From: Gambelia wislizenii
Taxonomy: Eukaryota; Chordata; Lepidosauria; Squamata; Crotaphytidae
Length of the DNA: 64,000 nt
Assembly (NCBI GenBank): GCA_030847615.1
Contig: JAUMIR010000004.1
Location: 73,811,001 to 73,875,000, forward strand
Direction of reading: 5' to 3'
Below the pieces are notes generated by a model that was not told where the DNA came from, made no database searches, and saw only the letters and a program-made list of their open reading frames with translations. The translations under genes were made by a program, and so were the position numbers. Shown here in pieces: positions 45,359-54,965 of this stretch. The first letter of the stretch is position 1. Each line of letters starts with the position of its first letter.

Positions 45359-48300
45359 GTGGACGGCCTGAGCGTCGTTCTGCCCTAATAGCCCTTGAAC
45401 TATCACGGCTTAATATTGACATCGCTGCTCTTAGTGAAGTTCGCTTCCATGAGGAAGGCAGCCTTAAAGAACATGGCGCCGGCTACACACTTTACTGGTC
45501 TGGCAAACCCAAAACCGAAAAACATCTTTCAGGAGTAGGCTTCATGATTAAAAACTCCATTGCCTCCAAACTCGAAACCTTGCCAACAGGACACTCTGAT
45601 CGCATTATTTCCTTACGCCTCCCACATGTTGTTCTCTTTAGTGTATATGCCCCAACTATGCAAGCCGACCCTGTAGAGAAAGACAAATTCTACACAGACC
45701 TACGCCAACTCATACAAAAAGTCCCTGTAGAAGATAAAATTATTATACTTGGTGACTTCAATGCCAGAGTAGGAAAGAATTCCGAAGCCTGGAAAGGTGT
45801 CTTAGGCAAGCATGGTGTTGGAAATTGCAATGATAACGGACGCCTCCTGCTAGAGTTCTGTGCAGAACAACAGCTGACTATTACAAACACAATCTTTCAG
45901 CAGAAAGATAGCTTGAAGACAACCTGGATGCATCCCCGATCCAAACATTGGCACCTCATTGACTACGTTCTAGTCCGTCAGAGAGACATTCGTGATGTCC
46001 GTCATACCCGAGTGATGCCCAGTGCAGAATGCCAAACAGATCATCGCCTCGTCAGATGTAAACTAAATCTTCATCTTAAGTTCAAACCTAAGAGGGGTGG
46101 CATCTTAAAGAAGAGGCTCCAAGTCAACAATCTTCAACAAGCTACCATGAGAGGCAACTTCCAGGCAAACCTACAAACGAAACTTGAAGACCATCCTACA
46201 GATCCTTCTCCTACAGTGCTTTGGCAACATATCAAAAACAGTATCCTCCAGTCTGCAGAAGAATCCCTCGGGTTCTCCCACAAGAAAAATCAAGACTGGT
46301 TTGATGAAAACAACCAAGAGATCCAGGAGCTGTTGGCAAGGAAGAGAGCTGCTCACCAGGCATACCTCGCCCAGCCAACCTGTCATGTAAGAAAAGCAGC
46401 TTTCCGCCTCACATGTAGCAAACTACAACAAAAACTCCGAGACATGCAGAACAAGTGGTGGATCAATTTAGCAGAAAAGACACAACGCTGTGCAGATCTG
46501 GGTGATCATAGAGGATTTTATGAAGCTCTTAAAGCAGTGTTTGGACCTACTTATCAGGTCCAAAGCTCCTTATACAGTACAGATGGTCAAACATTAATTA
46601 CTGATAAAGCCTCCATCCTAAGTCGTTGGGCTGAACATTTTCAAAGTCTCTTTAGCGCCAACCGAGTAGTCCAAGCCTCAGCTATCCAATATATGATACA
46701 AAAACCAATGAAAAATGAATTGGACATAGCTCCCACTTTGGAAGAGACCCTTATGGCCATACAGCAGATGAAAAACGGCAAGGCAGCTGGGATTGATGGA
46801 ATCCCACCTGAAGTTTGGAAACACGGAGGTCATGCACTCCACGAAAAATTCCACGAATTCCTTGTGAATTGCTGGGAAAAAGGGGAACTGCCATCAGACC
46901 TCCGAGATGCAGTCATCATCACCCTGTACAAGAAAAAAGGAGCAAAATCCGACTGCTCAAACTATCGAGGCATAACACTGCTCTCTATTGCTGGAAAAAT
47001 CCTTGCAAGGATACTCCTGAACGGATTAGTTCCTACCATTGCAGAAGAACTTCTTCCTGAAAGCCAATGTGGCTTCAGAGCCAATAGGAGTACTACAGAC
47101 ATGGTATTTGCCCTTAGGCAACTGCAAGAAAAATGTAGGGAGCAGAACAAGGGTCTCTATGTAACATTTGTCGACCTCACCAAAGCCTTTGACACTGTAA
47201 GTAGAAAAGGTCTGTGGCAGATCCTGGAAAAACTAGGATGTCCCCCCAAATTCCTTAAAATGATTATCTTGCTACATGAGGGCCAGCGTGGTCAAGTCAG
47301 ATATGGCGATGCTCTTTCAGAGCCCTTTCTAATAACTAATGGAGTGAAGCAAGGTTGTGTTCTTGCACCAACTTTATTTACAATCTTCTTTAGCACGATG
47401 CTCCAAAGGGCTATGGCAGAGCTTGAAGAAGACGACGGCATCTATATACGCTACCGTACTGATGGTAGCTTGTTTAACTTAAGCCGTCTGAGGGCTCACA
47501 CTAAGACTCTAAACTATCTAGTCCGTGAGCTGCTCTTCGCCGATGATGCTGCCCTTGTTGCCCACACAGAAGCAGCTCTGCAGCGCCTAACGTCCTGCTT
47601 TGCAACAGCTGCAGAGCTGTTTGGGCTAGAAGTCAACCTGAAGAAAACAGAAGTTCTTTACCAGCCTGCACCACAGGACGAACACCACCATCCCCACATT
47701 GCCGTCGGCAAATCAGTGCTCAAGTCCGTTCAGCAGTTCACCTACCTGGGAAGCATCATCTCCTCAGATGCCAAGATTGACAAAGAGATCGATCACAGAT
47801 TAGCAAAGGCATATAGTGCATTTGGAAGACTTCACAAAAGAGTCTGGAGCAATAAACACCTGAGGCAAAGCACAAAAATCAGTGTGTATAGAGCCATCGT
47901 ACTGTCTATCCTCCTTTATGGATCTGAAACATGGGTTACCTATCGCCACCACCTACGACTCCTCGAGCGCTTTCATCAGCGCTGTCTACGCACAATCCTA
48001 AATATACACTGGACTGACTATGTGACGAATGTTGCTGTCCTTGAACAAGCAGGGATCACCAGCATTGAGGCCATGATATTGAGAACACAGCTGCGCTGGG
48101 CAGGGCACGTTTCTAGGATGGAGGACCATCGCCTCCCAAAAATACTACTCTACGGTGAACTCGCCACGGGTCAGCGTGGGAGGGGCGCTCCAAAAAAGCG
48201 ATACAAGGACTCCCTGAAACAACATCTCAGGCTTGGCCAGATTGATCACCAACGGTGGTCCGCCCTGGCCTCACATCGGGAGGCATGGAGACGCACTATC

Positions 48301-48531
48301 CACAATGCTGCAGCCTTATTTGAGAACTCACGACGAACAAGTCTTGAAGAGAAACGACAACGCAGAAAGAATCACAACCCAAAAACATCACCCAAGGAGA
48401 CCTTCTGCTGCACTTTTTGCAACCGGACTTGTTTATCTCGGATTGGCCTTTTTAGTCATCAGCGCGCTTGCAGAAGGCGCGGGATGAGTCCTTCCTGAAT
48501 CTTCGTTTGCGAAGAAAAGCCAGAGAGAGAG
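45359..48531 (+). mobile_element. 5'-truncated non-LTR retrotransposon with exact target duplication
   Basis: It is flanked by acatagagata on both sides (45348-45358 and 48532-48542). The insert is 3,173 bp, nearly all one open frame, with only about 33 bp after the stop codon. That short tail contains a perfect 6-bp stem (TCTTCG, loop TTTG, CGAAGA) and ends in an AGAGAG run. The N-terminal start of the endonuclease is missing, as expected from 5' truncation. The clade is not settled. The protein plan suggests an RTE- or Ingi/Vingi-related group rather than CR1 or L2. Confidence 0.92.
45361..48498 (+). CDS. LINE endonuclease-reverse transcriptase polyprotein, open but 5'-truncated
   Basis: The frame is open over about 1,045 codons with no stop. 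Endonuclease: IAALSEVRFHEEG (catalytic Glu), VVLFSVYAPTMQ, ILGDFNARVGKN, HWHLIDYVLVRQ and QTDHRLVRCKL. Reverse transcriptase: KNGKAAGIDGIPPEVWKHG, SDCSNYRGITLLSIAGKILA, VTFVDLTKAFDTVSRKGLW (motif A), NGVKQGCVLAPTLFTIFFS (motif B), LLFADDAALVAH (motif C) and FTYLGSIISSDAKID. The C-terminus is basic and carries a C2HC finger: C-T-F-C, twelve residues, H-Q-R-A-C. The first internal Met is at 45544. The true start of the full-length protein lay upstream and was lost. It would nick target DNA and reverse-transcribe its own RNA. Confidence 0.93.
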   Translation, partial: GRPERRSALIALELSRLNIDIAALSEVRFHEEGSLKEHGAGYTLYWSGKPKTEKHLSGVGFMIKNSIASKLETLPTGHSDRIISLRLPHVVLFSVYAPTMQADPVEKDKFYTDLRQLIQKVPVEDKIIILGDFNARVGKNSEAWKGVLGKHGVGNCNDNGRLLLEFCAEQQLTITNTIFQQKDSLKTTWMHPRSKHWHLIDYVLVRQRDIRDVRHTRVMPSAECQTDHRLVRCKLNLHLKFKPKRGGILKKRLQVNNLQQATMRGNFQANLQTKLEDHPTDPSPTVLWQHIKNSILQSAEESLGFSHKKNQDWFDENNQEIQELLARKRAAHQAYLAQPTCHVRKAAFRLTCSKLQQKLRDMQNKWWINLAEKTQRCADLGDHRGFYEALKAVFGPTYQVQSSLYSTDGQTLITDKASILSRWAEHFQSLFSANRVVQASAIQYMIQKPMKNELDIAPTLEETLMAIQQMKNGKAAGIDGIPPEVWKHGGHALHEKFHEFLVNCWEKGELPSDLRDAVIITLYKKKGAKSDCSNYRGITLLSIAGKILARILLNGLVPTIAEELLPESQCGFRANRSTTDMVFALRQLQEKCREQNKGLYVTFVDLTKAFDTVSRKGLWQILEKLGCPPKFLKMIILLHEGQRGQVRYGDALSEPFLITNGVKQGCVLAPTLFTIFFSTMLQRAMAELEEDDGIYIRYRTDGSLFNLSRLRAHTKTLNYLVRELLFADDAALVAHTEAALQRLTSCFATAAELFGLEVNLKKTEVLYQPAPQDEHHHPHIAVGKSVLKSVQQFTYLGSIISSDAKIDKEIDHRLAKAYSAFGRLHKRVWSNKHLRQSTKISVYRAIVLSILLYGSETWVTYRHHLRLLERFHQRCLRTILNIHWTDYVTNVAVLEQAGITSIEAMILRTQLRWAGHVSRMEDHRLPKILLYGELATGQRGRGAPKKRYKDSLKQHLRLGQIDHQRWSALASHREAWRRTIHNAAALFENSRRTSLEEKRQRRKNHNPKTSPKETFCCTFCNRTCLSRIGLFSHQRACRRRGMSPS

Positions 48532-48542
48532 ACATAGAGATA

Positions 48543-48937
48543 AGAATTTTAGCCAAGGAGGCATCACTGTGTCTCTACTGTCATAGAAATTATGCTCCAG
48601 AGATCCCAAAAGTACTGTTCAAAAATTGTTACTATCTCTGATGGCTCTTCTGAACTGCAAAATAAGTCATTTTTATTACCCTATTGTTGGCCATATTGAA
48701 CACAGTTCTCTTTGTCCTTCCCAGGTGCCTGTGTGTTCTGTATGCTACTATTGTTCACTATGACCACAAGATTGTTGGGTTGTTTGGTTCTAGTGTACTT
48801 TAATGACTCCTGCCTCAGTCAGGTCTTTCATTTCCTGTACGTGCAGGAGGTTGGGTTACATTAGGATAGAGACTATGAGGCTTTGCAAATGCTGAACTAC
48901 AACTCTCATCAGTTGCACCCAGCACAAACAAAGGAGA
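48543..48937. other. Intron; short MITE-like match near 48885-48930
   Basis: No gene was seen. The text ctgaactacaactctcatca resembles the hAT MITE body, but no ends were found. Confidence 0.4.
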
Positions 48938-49585
48938 ATGTATTTATTTATTTAATTTATATGCCACCTTTCTCCTAGAATGGGACCCAAGGTGGTTCAC
49001 AACATATAAAATACAATTAAAATACAACAATTAAAAATTAAAAACAATTAAAACGATAGTTTAAAACATAAAAGTTAAAAAAACAACAATAAAAAACACA
49101 CCCCAACAAAAAGCCTCTGTGCAGCTACCAATTAAAAGCCTGCTGGAGTAAAAATGTCTTTGCCTGCAGATGAAAGGAAAGTAGGGAGGGGGCCAGCCTA
49201 GCCTCTTGTGGGAGGGTCTTCCAGAGGGTGGGAGCAGCCACGGAGAAGGCTCTGTCTTGTGTCCTCACCAAGCGAGCCTGTGATGATGGCAGGAACAAGA
49301 GAAAGCCTCCCCCTGATGATCTTAAAATTCTGGCCGGTATCGGGAGAGATAGTCTTTCAGACAGTTTGGACCCAAGCCATAAAGGGCTTTATAGGTCATG
49401 ACCAGCACTTTGAATTGTGCCCAGAAATGAACTGGTAGCCAGTTAAGCTGTCTTAACAAGGGAGTTATGTGTTCTCTATAACTGGCCCTGGTCAGCCTTC
49501 TGGCCTCAGCATTCTGGACCAGCTGAAGTTTCCAAACAGTTTCCAAAGGCAGCCCCATGTAGAGAAGGATGATGCAAGCTGCCAA
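48938..49585 (-). repeat. L2-type LINE ORF2 C-terminus and 3' UTR
   Basis: From 49585 down, it translates as WKLQLVQNAEARRLTRASYR, EHITPLLRQLNWLPVHFWAQ, FKVLVMTYKALYGLGPNCL and KDYLSRYRPEF, the conserved end of L2 ORF2. A decayed tail and the A/T-rich 3' UTR (ttatatgccacctttctcct on the plus strand) follow. It is 5'-truncated at about 49585. Confidence 0.88.
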
Positions 49586-50477
49586 TTTAGCAACACCTGA
49601 TAGGCCACAAGTTTTCCATGAGACTCCTTAGACTATCTGTCTTGTGAGATCTCTCTCAGCTCTTTAAATATTCTATACTCATACCATCCTAGAACAGCAT
49701 GAGCTATCAATCGGTTCATTTGTATCAAGAGAGGAGGGGAAATTAAGCAAACTGAATGCCATGCGGAAAAGCAGGTCTGCTAAATGCGTGTTATCATCTT
49801 TTGCACAACATACATACATTGGACAAAAACAGTACATTGCAAAATTTCTGCATAATAATTTGTTGTTTTACATTGTAAGCTGTGCTACAGGATAAGAGAA
49901 CATGATGTTAAACCAGAACTGTGAACTGTTTCCTTCAGAATAACATCAGTACACACCGTTGCAATATACCAGTCTAAACCCACAAAAGTTACAGCCCCCT
50001 CCTGTGTGGAACAAATGGAAATACTGTTGGAAGTGAAGAAGCATCAATGGGAACAGAGGAAAAGTCTAGAGTTGCATGCCTATCCTTTTGATTCACTTCT
50101 GTACACTTCACTGTGTACAAAAAGCTTTTGCTTCCTACTTGCAGATAGAGGTCACTTCTCCCCTTCCTCCAAGAAGTTTTAGTCCTTTGCAACTCTTTGT
50201 CCAAGAAGCCAGAAACATGAGGCTGACCCAGCCTCAAGATGCCTTACATGCATTGATGAGAGTCAGCTTTTAGGAACTCTTCAACCCAAGTTAGATAACT
50301 CTCTTATATCTTTCTATTTTCCTATCTCAGAAGTATTCTCTGCCACAATAAATGTAAGTTTTTCTTTTTAACCTTACTAGAACATCCTGCATATTTCTAT
50401 CTTGTTTTATATTGCACTGGGGCTGCGCTTCACTCTGCTTGATATAAATACCAATAATGTCCTACAAGTACAAACTA
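49586..50477. other. Intron, no feature recognised
   Basis: No exon or named repeat was found. Confidence 0.45.
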
Positions 50478-51099
50478 CAGTTGTCCCACCACATTCTTGG
50501 GTTCAACATATGTGGATTCAATTATTTGTGAGTTTACCATTAAGCAGCCTTCTGCCATTTTATATACTGCATAAGGACTTTAGCCCACTTACTATTGTAT
50601 ACACCTTACAGTATAAGTACTAACCCACTTACCTCCACAACCTGGTCGAGCAATCCCAGGGCAGCAGTGGAGGCGGCAGCCAGCCCCGGCTGCCAGGTGT
50701 GCATTCTTTGTGTCCCCCCCTTTCGGGCTTTAGACACGAGTCTTCAAACACGATATACCTGTATAGCTTAGAGCAGCTGTGGCAAGGTCTGACTGCCAGG
50801 TGCACATTCTTCATGCCCCCCACCGGAGGGAGTACACCACCCACTTGCTTCTACCTTTGGAACAAAAGAGCAGAAGGTGTTTCTGCTCATTTGTTCCAAA
50901 GGTAAAAGTGGGTGGGTGGTGGACTTCCTGGAGAGCTGGGGGATAAAGAATGTGCACCTGGTGGCTGGGGCTTGCTGCCACCTCCGCTGCTGTCTGGGGA
51001 CCACTTCTCATCTTGGTAAGACTTTTATCTATATATTTCCAGTTCCTCCATTTTCATGGGGTCCTGTGATCCTAACCCTTGAATGTGGAGGGCTGACTG
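50478..51099. mobile_element. Tigger/pogo-like element with a palindromic core
   Basis: TA flanks (50476-50477 and 51100-51101). The left end is CAGTTGTCCCACCACATTCT and the complement of the right end is CAGTCAGCCCTCCACATTCA. Inside, 50836-50875 and 50881-50920 form an almost perfect 40-bp hairpin (ctacctttggaacaaaagag against its complement). Outside it, ctgccaggtgcacattctt and its complement extend the fold. There is no transposase. Confidence 0.8.
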
Positions 51100-51101
51100 T
51101 A

Positions 51102-52478
51102 TTAGTCTATTAGAAGCTGGGAGGGGGGGAAGGTTGTGGCCTATCAAGGAAGCTTACAAAAAAGAAACAGAACCATGTTTCCATGCTTTGTTCACGGTTT
51201 ACAGGAAATCCTGGCAGGCTGTAGAGAAGAGTTGAAGTGATCTGTTCCTCCTCTGCCAGTCCATCTGCTCACCTGTGTAGAATTTCAAGTGCTTACACAA
51301 AGGAATGGCCATAATTTCTTCCTTCTACCTCTGCCACCCCCCCAACCGCAGATAACGCATTCTTGGGCCTGAAATCCTCCCTTCCAAGCTGCCATACTAT
51401 GTAGGTTGTTCACTCAGTGGGAATATTAGCAAAGCAAACATGAACAGTTAAGGACTCACACTGAGTCCATTCCAATCTGCTGAGAAGCCAACATTTTTTT
51501 TTATATATAAAAAGTGTGTGTGTGTGTGTGTGTGTGTGCGCGTGCGAATTTTAAAGAAAGAGTACAGTACTTTAGTGGTAGTTACTCTACTGCTATGTGT
51601 ATATCGCAAATCCTCTTTTCATTATTATGGAAACAATAAGAAGAAAGATAACTATGAAACTGTAACAGAGGTGCTTTGGGCCATTACTTCCACCAGTCCA
51701 CAACCAGCATGGTCAATGATCATAAATGATGGAAATTGTAATCCAAAATATCTGAGTGGTACTAAGTCAGGGAAGGCTGCTGCAGAATTTCTTGTACAAC
51801 AGAACGGTTTCTGGACTGTACACTTTGTGTTGCAGGGCAAGGAACTTCCCAAGTGACTGACTGATCTGCCATACCAACACAAGAACAAAACTCCCTCCCC
51901 AAACATTGCTAGAGTCAAATACTTCTCTAACCTTTTCTGTGTAGAATTCCAAACTGTCCTTTCCCCTTCCTGACACAGGAAAGCAATCATGTAATCATTC
52001 ACCTGCAGGGTAAGTACACAAAATAGTTCTTAGACCTGAGCCTATGGTGTTTTGTCTTGTTTTGTTTTGATCTAGAGAGATCAAACCATTTTTTACAAAA
52101 ACATATACAATCAACACAGTGATGCATAACAAATAATCCTAAACAACAAATTATGCAAACTATTAATTACTTTGGGAGAGCTTACAATGTTCTTTCTTTT
52201 TTGTGATTAAAAAAAAAAAGAGGGGGCTATGACAGTGCATCTCTCCACACGTTAAAATGAGTTCATGTTATCCATGCATGTGAAGTTTTATAAAATCTGT
52301 CCATTCTATTTGGAATTATCAATTTGATTTGATCATTGGTCCGTGAGGGCTAAGTTCCAAAGAGATCCCTTCTGAAGAATTCTGAAGTACACAGATACTG
52401 AAACTACAGTATTTTATAATCCCTGTCACTTCAAGTGACTATGTAGTATATAAACAACATGCCAGACTATGTACAATG
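51102..52478. other. Intron with a GT microsatellite
   Basis: (GT)n with a GC-containing end lies at 51514-51545. A poly-A patch lies near 52208-52220. No gene was recognised. The short ORFs around 51652-52002 have no family signature. Confidence 0.5.
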
Positions 52479-52660
52479 CACCACATCACTCTGAACACCA
52501 TCTTGTCTGATTTTGGAAGTTGAGCAGGGGCAAGCCTAGTTAGTAGTTGGGTGGAAGACCACCAGAGAACACCACAGAACTCCAGGTAGGAATAAGAAAG
52601 AATTCTACCTGAAACTCAGGAGATTCCTTGCTAGTCAGAGTTAACATGTAGTGCTAAAAT
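52479..52660 (+). repeat. SINE with a 5S-rRNA-derived head, diverged
   Basis: The text caccacatcactctgaacac, catcttgtctgattttggaa, gcctagttagtagttgggtg and gaagacc follows 5S rRNA order with many changes. A non-5S tail follows. It includes more of the 5S 5' part than the copy at 18115 but is older. Confidence 0.75.
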
Positions 52661-54389
52661 GGATGAAATAAATTAATACAAAGCAGCGTCCTTTGTTTCT
52701 GTATCTTTCAGCAAACCCAAGATCAACTTAGTGATCACTGACTGGCTGGAAAAAAGCTATTCAGCAAATTCCTTAGCTCTTCAGATGGAAGCAATTCTGA
52801 GCTGTGCTTTTCCAGTAATAATTAAAGATATTTACTACACTGTCTTAAACCAAACATGGCTTCTAGAAATAAAGTAGTTTGAGATTTCTGTACCAGCTCT
52901 GAAGCAGGAACAGAAACTGAAAGTAACACATTGATGAAAATTTGTTAATTGTTCTTCGTGAGATAAATCATAATTTCCTATCTGTGCATCAGCTGAATGT
53001 GGAGTTTATAATATTTACCTGTGCTCCTGAACTGTGTGCAGGCCTCAAATGGGCTTGTTGCTAGGTAGGGAAGGGCATAAGATGACTGGGAAACTGGGCA
53101 TGAACATTCCTGGCAGGTGCTGCCTGGCTGGGATTCAGCAATGTTAGCAGCCCATGGAGGGCTCTTATACTTTAATATAGAAAGACAGAGAGTCTCAGCA
53201 GACAGTTTGAATCACCAAAATGGATTCAGTAATTTCCTCATTACTCAAAGGAAGTTTCCCATGCAACTCTGCTGAGCGGCATCCAAGTTTGGTATTCAGT
53301 GTTCATGATATTCAAACTCTTTTGTTTATACAGCAATGTTCCTCTGGTGATTTAGTGATTTAGTAACAACACTGGAAATGGAGAGGAAAGATGCCTCAGG
53401 GAAGAGGTACCAGATGGCATGCAGGTTTTATGCCAGTTTATCACTTTTCTTGAGTCTACTGTAATCTGCCCCCCACCCATTTGATGTTTGGGGAAAACAG
53501 GATGGGCATATTTCTTTGTGATTTGCAAGAATCAGGAATATGAAATCAATTAACCAAACATTCAAAAGACAAAGATTCTATTTGGAAACAGACACTGTCT
53601 TACAGTGCTATGTTATTTAAGGCAGGTGGGGTGCCTGTGGTTGGTCTGAGAGGGGTACAATTTTGTGCTCTTGGGACTTTCCAGGAACTGCAATAATTGC
53701 AAAAAAATCCCCTCCCCCATTTGAAATAGGGAAAGAAAGAAAAACCCTCTGGCTATGTTAAACTTTAGCGTGGAGAGGGTATGTGACCTATTTAAATTTG
53801 AATTGCTGCTTCTGGAGACTTTCAAGAGAAACAGTTTGCCCACTTGTGCTTTTGGCCAGCTAAAGGGTGGTCCAGGGGATCTGGGTGGTTTGAGGGGCAC
53901 CAAAACAGCCTTTTTGGGGCCAAACACACTGCCATTTTGGCTTCCCCTGACTTGAGGCATACATGGCCACTGGAGTATATTAACTGACTTCAGCTCATTT
54001 CAGGTGTAACAGGAAGCCATAGGCCTAATACAGTGGCAGTAAGAAGATAAGTCTGATCAGGTACCAAACCACAGTTTCAAGTTACTTCCAAGCTAGATTT
54101 TACACTAACTGAAGGTTCATTCATGTAGCATAAGGGTGTGGAAAGTATATTCTGTGGCCCACAAGATTGTTTTTGGGCAGCCCCCCCCATTTTTGTCCCC
54201 AAATGCCCTTCCCTACCTAGCAAAGGTAAATATTGGCTGGCTGACTTCCTGTTGGCCCTCAAAAAAGCAGCCTGGGCCTAAAAATGCCCAGGGAGCTAAA
54301 ACTAATGAAATTGCCCCTACAACCTCCAACGGTAAGGTGGGGAAATTTGGGCAAAAAGTAAAATAGAAGTATACCTCATTTAACAAAGT
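52661..54389. other. Intron, no feature recognised
   Basis: Short ORFs at 53613-53960 and 54077-54366 show no family features. I saw no splice-bordered exon. Confidence 0.4.
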
Positions 54390-54965
54390 AGACATATTCC
54401 TGATAATTATTTCTTTAATAGAAAATTTGGTACCCATGGCAGAAATAACATGGAGAGAATAGGGACAGATTCCTACATGAGGAAAACAAAACAAAACAAA
54501 AGTGCAGTTCAACATGTTTCAGCAAACTTTTTAACCAAAACTAACACTATCCAAATGTGAAAGGAGACAACTAGGTCAAGTACGCCTTGCACAAGTAAAC
54601 AAAAACATGTTGAGTCTTCTAAAGATCACTTAAAAGCATCTTCCAAATGCATCCAGGGATTATTTTTTTTCCTCTAACCAGCCTCTATTTTTTCTTATGA
54701 TTTCCACTATGGTGGAGAAATTTATAGTTTAAGATATTGGGAGTTAAGAAGGTTTATCTGCTCTCCCCTTTTCTCTCTATTTTGCTCTTCATACATGATC
54801 AGTAAGGGAGTCTGAAGATTGCTGTTGTTTACCTTGCCTGCTGTAGGCAGGCACACACAGCTACAGTAGGATTGGCTAGAGTGGATCCCATCCATTCCCA
54901 ACTAAGACTTTAATTGCAGTGTTTACCGCAGATATACTGCTACAACCTGAAACTGAATGTCTGTT
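54390..54965 (-). repeat. Unclassified interspersed repeat, copy 2 (inverse of 41755-43145)
   Basis: Its reverse complement carries the same ordered landmarks as copy 1, including ggtaccaaattttct, aaaaagtttgctgaaacatg, gatgcatttggaagatgc and aatcctactgtagctg, without the Harbinger-like insert or the local duplication. Confidence 0.6.

Noticed and set aside
46171..47150. Several short ORFs overlapping the LINE coding region
   Set aside because: All are shadows of the 1,045-codon frame.
53613..54366. ORFs of 60-115 residues that looked faintly protein-like
   Set aside because: No conserved motif, no splice borders, and the text resembles degraded repeat.
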